Positions 42,630-50,064 of a stretch of DNA of 50,247 nucleotides are shown one piece after another. The position numbers and the translations under genes were made by a program. The notes below the pieces were generated by a model. That model saw only the letters and a list, made by a program, of their open reading frames with translations. It searched no databases and was not told the origin of the DNA. How positions within the stretch are numbered: the stretch's first letter is position 1; every line of letters starts with the position of its first letter. Source of the DNA: Avichristensenella sp031549905 (GTDB lineage: Bacteria > Bacillota > Clostridia > Christensenellales > Aristaeellaceae); NCBI GenBank assembly GCA_031549905.1, contig JAVBPC010000094.1, forward strand, positions 1 to 50,247. Reading direction: 5' to 3'.

Positions 42630-43745
42630 ATGCTAAACCCCGCCGATTACCGCCTGGATGACCCCTCCGGCATAGACTCGCCGGGCCTGATCTATTACAT
42701 CGATATCATCCAAAGGAACACCGCGCTTGCCATCGAAATGGCGGGCGGCGCGGGCAGGCTGTGGCCGCACGTCAAATCGCACAAGTGCCGCGAGATGATC
42801 CGCATGCAGCGGCAGATGGGCATCCGGCGCTTCAAGTGCGCCACCATCGCCGAGGTGCAGATGACCGCCGAGTGCGGCGCGGAGTACATCCTGCTGGCGT
42901 ACCCGCTGGTGGGGCCGAACATCCGCCGCTACCTGATGATGATGGACCGCTTCCCAGGCACCGCCTTCTACGCCATCGGCGACGACTTGGGCCAGCTGAC
43001 GCAGCTGTCAGACGCGGCGCAGCGGGTTGGCCGGAAGGTGCCCGTGCTGCTGGACCTGAACATGGGCATGAACCGCACCGGCGTGCCGCTGGGCCGCGCG
43101 GAGGCCCTCTACCGCGCGGCGGCGGGCCTGCCCGGCATCCAAATGGTCGGCCTGCACGGCTACGACGGCCACCGGCACGAGCCCACCTTCGATCAGCGGC
43201 GCGAGAATGCGCAAGACGCCATCGCCACCGTCCGCGCGCTCAGGGACACGTTGGAAGCGGACGGCCTGACCGCCGGCATCCTGGTGATGGGCGGCACGCC
43301 CACGTTCCCCGTGCACGCGGAGTATGGCGATGTGTTCCTGTCGCCCGGCACGGTGTTCCAGATGGACTACAGCTATCACCAGGGCAAGATACATGACCTG
43401 CCGTTCACGCCCGGCGTGGCGGTGCTCGCCCGCGTGGTTAGCCACCCGGCGCAGGGCCTGTTCACCATCGATGTGGGCAACAAGGCCATCGCCTGTGAGA
43501 TGCCCGGCCTGCGCGCGCTGGTGCTGGGCTATGAGGATGCCGAGCCCCTGACCCACAGCGAGGAGCACTGGGTGTACCGCCAGCCGCAGGGCAAGCCAGT
43601 GCCGCCCATCGGCGAGGTGATCTACCTGATCCCCTGGCATGTGTGCCCCACCAATGCGCTGCACGCGTACGCCACGGTGGCGCAGGGCGGCAAGGCGGTG
43701 GACAGGTGGGATATCGCCGCCAGGAACCGCAACATCGGGGGATGA
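42630..43745 (+). CDS. D-threonine aldolase/D-serine dehydratase-like PLP enzyme
   Basis: 371 aa. The alanine-racemase-type N-terminal barrel holds the PLP lysine in LWPHVKSHKCREMIR (Lys of VKSHK). The C-terminal D-serine dehydratase-like domain has FTIDVGNKAIACEMPGL, SEEHWV and the zinc ligands in IPWHVCPTNAL. Related enzymes cleave D-threonine to glycine and acetaldehyde or dehydrate D-serine. TAGGAGG precedes the ATG by about 9 nt. It is the last gene of the udk-led operon and is followed by a terminator. Confidence 0.9.
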   Translation: MLNPADYRLDDPSGIDSPGLIYYIDIIQRNTALAIEMAGGAGRLWPHVKSHKCREMIRMQRQMGIRRFKCATIAEVQMTAECGAEYILLAYPLVGPNIRRYLMMMDRFPGTAFYAIGDDLGQLTQLSDAAQRVGRKVPVLLDLNMGMNRTGVPLGRAEALYRAAAGLPGIQMVGLHGYDGHRHEPTFDQRRENAQDAIATVRALRDTLEADGLTAGILVMGGTPTFPVHAEYGDVFLSPGTVFQMDYSYHQGKIHDLPFTPGVAVLARVVSHPAQGLFTIDVGNKAIACEMPGLRALVLGYEDAEPLTHSEEHWVYRQPQGKPVPPIGEVIYLIPWHVCPTNALHAYATVAQGGKAVDRWDIAARNRNIGG

Positions 43746-43750
43746 CGTGC

Positions 43751-43787
43751 AAAAGCGCCGGGGAGGCAAATGCTCTCCGGCGTTTTG
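43751..43787. terminator. Bidirectional terminator
   Basis: AAAAGCGCCGGGGAG pairs with CTCTCCGGCGTTTT around GCAAATG. It has A and T runs on both flanks and separates the convergent PLP-enzyme and CAP-domain genes. Confidence 0.85.
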
Positions 43788-43838
43788 ATTTGTCATCTTA
43801 TTGCCCTATGCGCCATAGGATGGGTGCGAAACCGTGTG

Positions 43839-44813
43839 TCACCGGGCGAACAGCTCCGTAACCAGCGGGTAGCCGTTGCTGTCATTGACAATGCCGATGC
43901 CGACCTTCGTCCACTGGCTGCCCAGGATGTTGCGGCGGTGCCCGTCGGAGCTCATCAGCAGGTCGTGCGCCTTCTCGACGCTGCCCGCATGCGCGATGTT
44001 CTCGCCTACGCCGTTAAACGGGTAGCCCGCATCGGCCAGCATTTCGGCCGCGCTGCCGTATGTCGGGGATTCGTGGGCGAAGTAGTGGTTCTCCGCCATG
44101 TCCTCGGATTTCATGCGCGCAAGCTGCGAAAGGCTTGTATCCAGTGGCAGCGCGTCCAGCCCGCGCGCCACGCGCTCGGCGTTGATCTCATTATACAAAG
44201 CTATCTCTTGCGCAGTAGGGGCACCCGGTGTATAATGACCATCGTTCTGGGTGGATGTGTCGTCCGCAGGGGTCGTGGGCGCGGTGTCAGTCGGGCAGGT
44301 TGTGCCGGTTGGGCATGTTGTGCTGGTGCTGGTGCAGCCCGTTGTCCCGTTCGGGCAGGCGGTGCCGGTCGTACCGCTGCCGGTTGTGCAGGTGGTGCCG
44401 GTCGGGCAAGTGGTGCTGGTGCTGGTGCAGCCCGCGGTGCCGTTGGGGCAAGTGGTGCCGGTACCGGTGCCGGATGTGCCGCTGCCGGTCGGGCAGGCCG
44501 TGGTGCCGCCGGGGCAAGTCGTGCTGGTGCTGGTGCAGCCCGCGGTGCCGTTAGGACAGGTGCTGCTGCCGGTGGTGCAACCCGAAGCGGTTGTACAGCT
44601 GCCGGTTCCCTGGCTGTCGCTGCCGGTGATCCAGTCGCTCTGCGAAGGGGTCAGCGAGCCGGTCTGCGCCCAGTTGGACACCAGCTGCCGCTGCGCCTCC
44701 CAGGTGATCTGCGGGCAGGTAGGCACATCGGATGCCAGGGCCAGCGCAGGCAGCAAGGATAGTGTCACCAGTAAAAGAATGGGGAATAAGCGGGTGAAAA
44801 TACGGTTTTTCAT
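43839..44813 (-). CDS. Secreted CAP (SCP/PR1) domain protein with a Cys-heptad linker
   Basis: 324 aa. The signal peptide is 1-28 (ALALA before SDV). A short globular region (29-68) holds PTCPQITWEAQRQLVSNWAQ. A Thr/Ser/Gly/Cys-rich linker (about 69-185) has 14 Cys between 73 and 173, many exactly seven residues apart (79, 86, 93, 100, 107; 122, 129, 136; 153, 160, 167), with units such as CPNGTAGCTSTSTT. The CAP domain (200-324) shows LYNEINAERVARGLDAL, YFAHESPTYG, GVGENIAHAG and HRRNILGSQWTKVGIG. CAP proteins of spore-formers (YkwD-like) are secreted with unknown activity. Start 44813 follows AGGAGG. Confidence 0.9.
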   Translation of the reverse strand: MKNRIFTRLFPILLLVTLSLLPALALASDVPTCPQITWEAQRQLVSNWAQTGSLTPSQSDWITGSDSQGTGSCTTASGCTTGSSTCPNGTAGCTSTSTTCPGGTTACPTGSGTSGTGTGTTCPNGTAGCTSTSTTCPTGTTCTTGSGTTGTACPNGTTGCTSTSTTCPTGTTCPTDTAPTTPADDTSTQNDGHYTPGAPTAQEIALYNEINAERVARGLDALPLDTSLSQLARMKSEDMAENHYFAHESPTYGSAAEMLADAGYPFNGVGENIAHAGSVEKAHDLLMSSDGHRRNILGSQWTKVGIGIVNDSNGYPLVTELFAR

Positions 44814-44881
44814 AGGGATACCTCCTGGTTTTTTCTTTGGATTACCAAGGGTTGTCAGGTTTTTTCCCAATGCTTAACAGT

Positions 44882-44910
44882 ATTGTAATAATTTCGATAA
44901 ACGTATGCAA
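44882..44910 (-). promoter_or_regulatory. Promoter of the CAP-domain gene
   Basis: Minus strand TTGCAT (44910-44905) and TACAAT (44887-44882), 17-bp spacer. Confidence 0.75.
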
Positions 44911-44980
44911 TAAATTTGCCAATTAACTTCCATGGGAAAAGCTGGAAGTGACAGACAGTACGAAATAGGGGGCGTCTTTT

Positions 44981-45385
44981 GTGGCATTACGGAAATGTCC
45001 GCGGTGTGAGCTGAACTATATCCTGGATGATGGAACGCTGTGCACGGTGTGCCGCCGTGAGGTCAAGGGCGATAGCGGGCGCGAAGGGTTCTTCGAGCTG
45101 TGCTCCGTCTGCAATGAAAACCCTGCACTGCCGGGCAAGGATATGTGCCTATTCTGCCTGAAGGAAATGCAGGATGACAAGGCTGACGACAAGGATACGG
45201 CAGAGGCCGAAAACCCGATGGAGATGGATGACGCCAGCGATATGCGCGAAATAGAGCTGGATGCGCAGGATGACATCCCCGGCGCGGAGCTTGGCGAAAT
45301 AGACCGCGAGCTTTCGCTGGATGATGTGCTTGCGGAAGAAGAAAGCCTGGGTGACGGGGAAGAAGAGCCAGAGGACGAAATGTGA
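44981..45385 (+). CDS. Small zinc-ribbon protein with acidic tail
   Basis: 134 aa from GTG 44981, with AGGGGGC about 8 nt upstream. Residues 1-30 form a zinc ribbon (CPRC, CTVC) and residues 41-60 a second CxxC pair (CSVC, CLFC). From about residue 65 to the end the chain is strongly acidic (Asp/Glu in roughly half of positions) and probably disordered. I do not recognise a named family. Its stop overlaps the GTG of the metallophosphoesterase, so the two are translated together. The acidic tail could mimic nucleic acid or bind a basic partner; this is speculation. Confidence 0.75.
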   Translation: MALRKCPRCELNYILDDGTLCTVCRREVKGDSGREGFFELCSVCNENPALPGKDMCLFCLKEMQDDKADDKDTAEAENPMEMDDASDMREIELDAQDDIPGAELGEIDRELSLDDVLAEEESLGDGEEEPEDEM

Positions 45386-46122
45386 AAGTATTCGCCATCA
45401 GCGATCTGCACTTGCCCGGCGGCGACGCAAAGCCGATGGAGGTTTTCGGGCGGCACTGGGAAAACCACTTTGCCAGGCTGTCAGAGGACTGGCGTTCGCG
45501 CGTTTTGCCGGATGATTTGGTGCTGATCCCTGGCGATATCAGCTGGGCCATGTACCTTGAGCAGGCGATGGATGACCTGCGTGCCATCGCCGCGCTGCCC
45601 GGCCGCAAGGTGATCCTGCGCGGCAACCACGACTACTGGTGGGGCGCCATAGGCCGCGTGCGCGCCGCGCTGCCGGCCGGCATGGCCGCGCTGCAAAACG
45701 ATGCCATCCGCTATGATGATGTGATCGTCTGCGGCGCGCGCGGCTGGCTGTGCCCCGGCTCCGCGCAGATGACGCCGGAAGATGAGAAGATCTACCTGCG
45801 CGAACTGGCGCGGCTGGAGCTTTCCCTACAGGATGCCGAAAAAAAAAGCCGCGGCGCCTCTGCCCGGCTGATCGCGATGCTGCACTTCCCGCCCTTCGCG
45901 GACAGGGCGCAGCCTACGGAGGTCACCCGCCTGCTGACGCGCTACGGCGTCAAAGACGCCGTCTACGGCCACCTGCACGGCGCTGGCCTGCAGGGCGCGT
46001 TCGAGGGCGAAATGGACGGGGTCAAGTACCATCAGGTCAGCTGCGACGGGCTGAAGTTTGCGCTGAGGCAGGTGTGGGAGGACGCCAGGGGCTTTGCCCC
46101 TGGACCCCACCAAGGGGACTAA
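45382..46122 (+). CDS. Metallophosphoesterase with repeat-derived C-terminus
   Basis: 246 aa from GTG 45382. The calcineurin-like motifs are ISDLHLPGG (motif I), LIPGDISWAM (II), LRGNHDYWW (III), MLHFPPF (IV) and YGHLHGAG (V), a complete di-metal site. It probably hydrolyses a small phosphodiester or monoester in the cytoplasm. The last residues (EDARGFAPGPHQGD) come from palindromic element copy 5, which supplies the stop codon. It is translationally coupled to the zinc-ribbon gene. Confidence 0.88.
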   Translation: MKVFAISDLHLPGGDAKPMEVFGRHWENHFARLSEDWRSRVLPDDLVLIPGDISWAMYLEQAMDDLRAIAALPGRKVILRGNHDYWWGAIGRVRAALPAGMAALQNDAIRYDDVIVCGARGWLCPGSAQMTPEDEKIYLRELARLELSLQDAEKKSRGASARLIAMLHFPPFADRAQPTEVTRLLTRYGVKDAVYGHLHGAGLQGAFEGEMDGVKYHQVSCDGLKFALRQVWEDARGFAPGPHQGD

Positions 46123-46250
46123 GTCCCCTTGGAACCCCTGCTGTTTCGCCTCACGGCGGGTTGGAATTTATCAAAACACCCACCCCTATGCAGGGATTCT
46201 TAAGGGCCTTAGGCCCTTAAGCGGGGTCCAGGGGCAGCGCCCCTGGCGTC
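46080..46250. repeat. Composite palindromic element, copy 5
   Basis: Hairpins at 46085-46103 (CCAGGGGC/GCCCCTGG), 46110-46132 (CCAAGGGGAC/GTCCCCTTGG), 46199-46221 (CTTAAGGGCC/GGCCCTTAAG) and 46228-46246 (CCAGGGGC/GCCCCTGG). The left half has TTTCGCCTCACGGCGGG; the centre (46161-46190) is AT-richer. It fills the gap between the convergent metallophosphoesterase and azlD genes and overlaps the last codons of the former. The second stem uses A-C/G-T where the others use C-C/G-G, a compensated change. Confidence 0.9.
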
Positions 46251-46259
46251 TCATCCCCA

Positions 46260-46580
46260 TCACAAAACCCGAATCAGCACCATATAAACCCCCGTCCCCA
46301 CCGCAATGGCCAGCAGCGTGTTCTTCCGCCAAAGGTACAGCGCGGCCACGGCAAGCACCCCCAGCGCTTCCGGCGCCCCGTGCGGCGTGGCGCTTAGCTG
46401 CACGCCCTTGAGGCAGTAGACAACCAGCATCCCGATAATCGCATACGGCAGCACCCGGCCCAGGTACAGCACCAGCGGCGGGGTTTCTTTTTTGCCGAAC
46501 ACCAGGAAGGGCAGCGCGCGCGTCAGCACCGTGCCCGCCGCGATGATACCAACGGTGATCAGCGCCTGCATCGCCGTCAT
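46260..46580 (-). CDS. azlD: AzlD family branched-chain amino acid transport protein
   Basis: 106 aa with four hydrophobic segments, the normal AzlD size. TRALPFLVFG and LGRVLPYAIIGMLVVYCL are family-typical. It forms the small subunit of the AzlCD exporter for branched-chain amino acids or their analogues. The ATG overlaps the azlC stop (ATGA at 46580-46577), and the gene ends next to element copy 5. Confidence 0.92.
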   Translation of the reverse strand: MTAMQALITVGIIAAGTVLTRALPFLVFGKKETPPLVLYLGRVLPYAIIGMLVVYCLKGVQLSATPHGAPEALGVLAVAALYLWRKNTLLAIAVGTGVYMVLIRVL

Positions 46581-47281
46581 TGGAGGGTCCCCCTCTCATC
46601 CAGCGCGGGCCGCAGCAACAGCAACAGCGCTGTCAGCAGCGCCAGCGTGGGCAGCAGGAACCATTCCGCACCAAATATCAGCAAGCACAGCACTGCCGCG
46701 CCCACGCCGATCAGCGCGGGCACGCGCCCCGCGCGCTTTTCCCACTGCGATAGGAAGATCACCACAAACAGCGCGGTCATCGCAAAATCGATGCCCGTCA
46801 TATCCACAGGCAGCGCGCCGCCCAACACGCTGCCCAGCGCCGAGCCCGCCACCCAGTACAGCTGATCCAACAGCGTGACGGCCAGCGCGTACTGCTCGGC
46901 GTCCACGCCCTCAGGCGCGTCATCCTGCACCAGCAGCGAAAACGTTTCGTCCGTCAGTCCGAAGATCAGATATGGCTTTGTTTTGCGGAAGGGCTTGTAC
47001 CGCTCCAGCATGGAGATGCCGTAAAAGAAGTGGCGGAAGTTGACCATCAGCGTCAGCAGGAATGCGCTGACCGGGCCAAACCCGCCCGCAAGCAGCCCCA
47101 CCGCCACAAACTGCATCGACCCCGCGAAGATGAAAACGCTCATCAGCAGCGCCCACGGCAGACCATACCCTTCGTTTGTCAACAGGATGCCGAACGCCAT
47201 GCCCAGGAACACATACCCGGTCATCACCGGCAGCGTGCGCGGGATGGCCGCCCGCACCGCCTGAAATCTCTTTTGTTTCAT
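46577..47281 (-). CDS. azlC: AzlC family branched-chain amino acid permease
   Basis: 234 aa with several hydrophobic segments. Conserved AzlC regions are YVFLGMAFGILLTNEGYG, FAGSMQFVAVGLL, VNFRHFFYGISMLE and FGLTDETFSLL. It pairs with AzlD to export branched-chain amino acids. ATG 47281 is preferred over the upstream start at 47335 because the conserved sequence starts there and GAGGGCAG lies upstream. Confidence 0.93.
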   Translation of the reverse strand: MKQKRFQAVRAAIPRTLPVMTGYVFLGMAFGILLTNEGYGLPWALLMSVFIFAGSMQFVAVGLLAGGFGPVSAFLLTLMVNFRHFFYGISMLERYKPFRKTKPYLIFGLTDETFSLLVQDDAPEGVDAEQYALAVTLLDQLYWVAGSALGSVLGGALPVDMTGIDFAMTALFVVIFLSQWEKRAGRVPALIGVGAAVLCLLIFGAEWFLLPTLALLTALLLLLRPALDERGTLQ

Positions 47282-47314
47282 AGTAATCTGCCCTCTCGAA
47301 GGATGAACCCGCCC

Positions 47315-47343
47315 AGTATAGCGCTTTTTGCCCAAATCATCAA
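47315..47343 (-). promoter_or_regulatory. Promoter of azlCD
   Basis: Minus strand TTGATG (47343-47338) and TATACT (47320-47315), 17-bp spacer. It is divergent from the AraC-GGDEF gene, whose own promoter may use TATACT at 47365-47370. Confidence 0.7.
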
Positions 47344-47410
47344 GACAGAAGGAGCAGAAGGCGGTATACTGTTCTCATCGATATCGATCTGCCATGAAAG
47401 GTTGGGCCTG

Positions 47411-48208
47411 ATGGAAAAGTTCCTGATGCTGACGGAAGCGCTTGACTACATCGAGGAAAACCTCGAAAACCAGCTTTCGCAGGAGGACATCGCGAAGGCG
47501 TGCTTCGTGTCGCTGTCGTCGCTGCAAAAGGTGTTTCGGTACGCGCTGCGCATGTCGGTTGGAAGCTACATTGAGCGGCGGCGCATTACCCAGGCGGCCA
47601 GGGCGCTGCTTGCCGGCAAAGAAAGCGTTACGGATATCGCCCTGCGCTTTCAGTATCAGTCGCCGGAGGTGTTCTCCCGCGCGTTTCAGCGGGTGTTCCA
47701 TCTGTCCCCAAGCGCGTTCCGCCGGACGCGGCGGTTTGCGAACCTTTTCCCACGGGTCAGTGAAATTTATCAAGTGGAGGATGAAACAATGGCCAGGCGA
47801 AAAGTGGATGTGTCGGAGCTGTATGAGGTGCTGCGCGCCATGCGGGATACCGTGGTGCTGTGTTTTGACATTCAGGGGCTGATGCCCATCAACGACATCT
47901 CGCATGAGGCGGGCGATATCGCGATCCTGACGGCCATCCGGCGCATTGAAGAGGCAATGGGCGAAGAGATGCTGCTGTTCCGCATCGGCGGGGATGAGTT
48001 CGCGCTGGCGACAGGGCTTTCCGACCCCGCGGCGGCGGACGCGGTGAAGGCGCGTGTGCTGGCCCGAAACGGCGAAACATTTGCCTGGGCGGGGCAGGAA
48101 ATCCCGCTGTCGCTGTACGCGGCGTCGCTTTGCATCAGCGCGGACAGCCTGCGCTACAATGAGCTGTTCGGCGCGATGCATACCGCCATCAAAGATTCAA
48201 AGCAGTAA
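47411..48208 (+). CDS. AraC-type regulator fused to a GGDEF domain
   Basis: 265 aa. Residues 1-105 are an AraC DNA-binding domain with two helix-turn-helices (QEDIAKACFVSLSSLQKVFR and VTDIALRFQYQSPEVFSRAF). Residues 130-265 form a GGDEF-like domain: CFDIQGLMPINDISHEAGD gives the first metal-site region and RIGGDEFALATG holds the intact GGDEF signature (193-197). The domain is shorter than usual and its activity is uncertain. An internal ATG (47789, residue 127) has GGAGG 8 nt upstream, so the GGDEF part might also be made alone. AAAGG precedes ATG 47411. Its 3' end overlaps that of the convergent Crp/Fnr gene. Confidence 0.82.
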   Translation: MEKFLMLTEALDYIEENLENQLSQEDIAKACFVSLSSLQKVFRYALRMSVGSYIERRRITQAARALLAGKESVTDIALRFQYQSPEVFSRAFQRVFHLSPSAFRRTRRFANLFPRVSEIYQVEDETMARRKVDVSELYEVLRAMRDTVVLCFDIQGLMPINDISHEAGDIAILTAIRRIEEAMGEEMLLFRIGGDEFALATGLSDPAAADAVKARVLARNGETFAWAGQEIPLSLYAASLCISADSLRYNELFGAMHTAIKDSKQ

Positions 48209-48856
48209 CTTGAACGTGTTTTTATGGTAACTGATCAGCCCATCCGCCTTCATGCGCATCAGCGTGTGGGACAGGGCGCTGCGATCCACGGAAAGGTAGG
48301 CCGCCATCTCATCGCGGCTGTGCGGCACGGTGATCTGCCGCCCCTGCTTCGCGGCGAAAGGCTCCAAATAGCATAATACCTTATCCCGGATGGATTTCAG
48401 ATTCATGATTTCCATCCGGTTTTGCAAATACAGGTTCTTTTGCGCGATCAGGCGCATCATGTTGCCGATCAGCCTGCTGTGGAAGCCGCATGCTTTCTGG
48501 CAGCCGTTTATGATGCGGTCAAACGGCAGCAGCAGCACGGTGCTGTCACGGTCCGCCTGCACGGTGACGGGGCTTTCGGCCACACCCGCGCAGCACAGCG
48601 CCTCGGCGAAGATATCGCCGTCTTCCAGGGTTGCCATCAGCGTGCGGTTGCCGTCAAAATCTTCGCGCAGGATGTGCAGCGCGCCTGCCAGCACGATGCC
48701 CACATCAGCCGGGCGGCTGCCCGCCATCAGCAGCACCTCATCCTTTTTTGCGGAAACGGTTTTTGCGCCCAGGCAGCCCAGCAGCGCGGACAGATCCGCT
48801 TCATCAATTCCTTCAAACAGCGGCAAACCTTTGATTACCGGCATAAAACTTTTCAT
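48197..48856 (-). CDS. Crp/Fnr family transcriptional regulator
   Basis: 219 aa. An N-terminal cyclic-nucleotide-binding-type beta-roll (FEGIDEADLSALLG, VGIVLAGALHILREDFDG, ILREDF) and a long dimer helix precede a C-terminal winged helix (SRDEMAAYLSVDRSALSHTL). It lacks the N-terminal Cys cluster of Fnr; Cys are in LCCAG and NGCQKACG, so heme or redox sensing remains possible. GGAGA lies 11 nt upstream of the ATG. It is divergent from a ferredoxin gene, which it probably controls through the dyad at 48872-48885. Confidence 0.88.
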   Translation of the reverse strand: MKSFMPVIKGLPLFEGIDEADLSALLGCLGAKTVSAKKDEVLLMAGSRPADVGIVLAGALHILREDFDGNRTLMATLEDGDIFAEALCCAGVAESPVTVQADRDSTVLLLPFDRIINGCQKACGFHSRLIGNMMRLIAQKNLYLQNRMEIMNLKSIRDKVLCYLEPFAAKQGRQITVPHSRDEMAAYLSVDRSALSHTLMRMKADGLISYHKNTFKLLL

Positions 48857-48871
48857 TGCAAAATACTCTCC

Positions 48872-48885
48872 GTGGTTTTGACCAC
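48872..48885. promoter_or_regulatory. Dyad operator candidate between crp/fnr-type and ferredoxin genes
   Basis: GTGGT-TTTG-ACCAC, a perfect 5-bp-arm dyad. It overlaps the -35 of the ferredoxin promoter (48878-48883) and lies just downstream of the regulator gene's predicted start, so one bound dimer could affect both. It is shorter than a typical Crp/Fnr site. Confidence 0.45.
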
Positions 48886-48908
48886 CGATTTTTTGTTTTC
48901 AGTATAGT
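48878..48908 (+). promoter_or_regulatory. Promoter candidate of the ferredoxin gene
   Basis: TTGACC (48878-48883) and TATAGT (48903-48908) with a 19-bp spacer, longer than optimal, which would fit an activated promoter. Confidence 0.45.
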
Positions 48909-48929
48909 ATGCTATGGCCAAGAAATCAA
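48901..48929 (-). promoter_or_regulatory. Promoter of the Crp/Fnr-type regulator
   Basis: Minus strand TTGATT (48929-48924) and TATACT (48906-48901), 17-bp spacer; overlaps the ferredoxin promoter. Confidence 0.7.
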
Positions 48930-48946
48930 CAGCGGAGGGATAAAAG

Positions 48947-49669
48947 ATGATCCGTAAAGTCATCAAGATCGATAGGGAAAAGTGCAACGGGTGCGGGCTG
49001 TGCGTATCAGCATGCCATGAAGGGGCGATCGGTCTGATTGACGGCAAGGCCGAGCTGCTGCGCGATGATTACTGCGACGGCCTGGGCAACTGCCTGCCCG
49101 CCTGCCCGATGGAGGCCATCACATTTGAAGAGCGTGAGGCGCTCCCCTACGACGAGAAAGCGGTGAAAGAAAACATGGAAAAGAATAAGGAAGCCCCGAA
49201 AACAGAACCCGCGCCCCTGGCCTGCGGCTGCCCCGGCCACCACGCTAAGGCCATCCAGCACCAGCAGAAGGAAGCGCCCGTGCCCCAGCAGGCGGAAGAT
49301 ATCACATCTCAGCTGAACCAGTGGCCGGTGCAGATCAAGCTGGCGCCCGTGAACGCCCCGTACTTTGCCGGCGCGAACCTGCTGGTATCGGCGGACTGCG
49401 CGGCGTACGCCTACGGCAACTTCCACCAGAAGTTCATGAAAAACAAGATCACGCTGATCGGCTGCCCGAAGCTTGACGCGGGCGACTACAGCGAGAAGCT
49501 GACGGCGATCATCGAGGCGAACAGCATCAAGTCGGTCACCGTGGTGCGCATGGAGGTGCCCTGCTGCGGCGGAATCGAGCACGCGGTCATCACCGCGCTG
49601 AAGAACAGCGGCAAGATGATCCCCTGGCAGGTGGTGACGATTTCTACCGACGGGGAGATACTGGAGTAA
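48947..49669 (+). CDS. Two-cluster 4Fe-4S ferredoxin domain protein
   Basis: 240 aa. Two ferredoxin motifs lie at residues 13-24 (CNGCGLCVSACH) and 43-54 (CDGLGNCLPACP; its second Cys is replaced by Gly-Leu spacing, so the second cluster may be atypical). A linker rich in Lys, Pro and Gln (75-120) includes CGCPGHH. The C-terminal domain (125-240) has VSADCAAYAYG, IGCPKLDAG and PCCGGIEHAV, a pattern of further metal or redox sites. Such proteins occur in anaerobes near Crp/Fnr regulators; the partner is unknown. GGAGGG precedes the ATG. Confidence 0.88.
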   Translation: MIRKVIKIDREKCNGCGLCVSACHEGAIGLIDGKAELLRDDYCDGLGNCLPACPMEAITFEEREALPYDEKAVKENMEKNKEAPKTEPAPLACGCPGHHAKAIQHQQKEAPVPQQAEDITSQLNQWPVQIKLAPVNAPYFAGANLLVSADCAAYAYGNFHQKFMKNKITLIGCPKLDAGDYSEKLTAIIEANSIKSVTVVRMEVPCCGGIEHAVITALKNSGKMIPWQVVTISTDGEILE

Positions 49670-49695
49670 CTCTCGCCCTGCATATTTCATTCGTG

Positions 49696-49725
49696 GAATA
49701 GGTTCCGCACTCCCTCGCATAAGGT
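49696..49725 (+). promoter_or_regulatory. Possible SigE-type promoter of yabP-yabQ
   Basis: GAATAGG (49696-49702) and CATAAGGT (49718-49725) are about 15 bp apart, resembling the mother-cell SigE pattern (ATATT with CATAC-T). yabP-yabQ is SigE-dependent in Bacillus subtilis. The match is partial. Confidence 0.35.
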
Positions 49726-49759
49726 TCCTTGAAAGGCAAAAGGAAAGGAGGGACGCGGT

Positions 49760-50062
49760 ATGGTCAAGGATGCCGCCGAAGGCAAGCGGCCGCCGCCCGT
49801 GGTTGGGCCGCATTCCGTGCAAATGGATGACAGAAAGCGCGCGGTGCTCACGGGCGTGACGGACGTGGCGAGCTTCAACGAACAGGAAGTCGTCGTGCTC
49901 ACCCAGGAGGGGGATGTTTCACTGGTGGGCGACGGGCTGCATATTTCGCATCTGAACCTGGAAGAGGGCAAGCTGACCGTCGAAGGGAAAATCGCCGGCA
50001 TCGAATACGGCGATGCGCCGTCGCAAAAGCGTGGCGGCATCCTTTCCAGACTCTTTCGCTGA
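49760..50062 (+). CDS. yabP: Sporulation protein YabP
   Basis: 100 aa, the family length. PHSVQMDDRKRAVLTGVTDV, ASFNEQEVVVLTQEGDVSLVG and GLHISHLNLEEGKLTVEGKI are typical of YabP, a mother-cell protein needed for the spore cortex. AAAGGAGGG lies 7-8 nt upstream of the ATG. It is followed 2 nt later by yabQ, as in Bacillus. It is the clearest evidence that the organism forms spores. The yabO gene often found just upstream is absent here. Confidence 0.95.
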   Translation: MVKDAAEGKRPPPVVGPHSVQMDDRKRAVLTGVTDVASFNEQEVVVLTQEGDVSLVGDGLHISHLNLEEGKLTVEGKIAGIEYGDAPSQKRGGILSRLFR

Positions 50063-50064
50063 CG

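Noticed and set aside
44251..44877. Val/Gly/Pro-rich frame opposite the CAP-domain linker
   Set aside because: It is the complement of the Cys/Thr repeat and has no start signal. The CAP gene has a signal peptide, domain and promoter.
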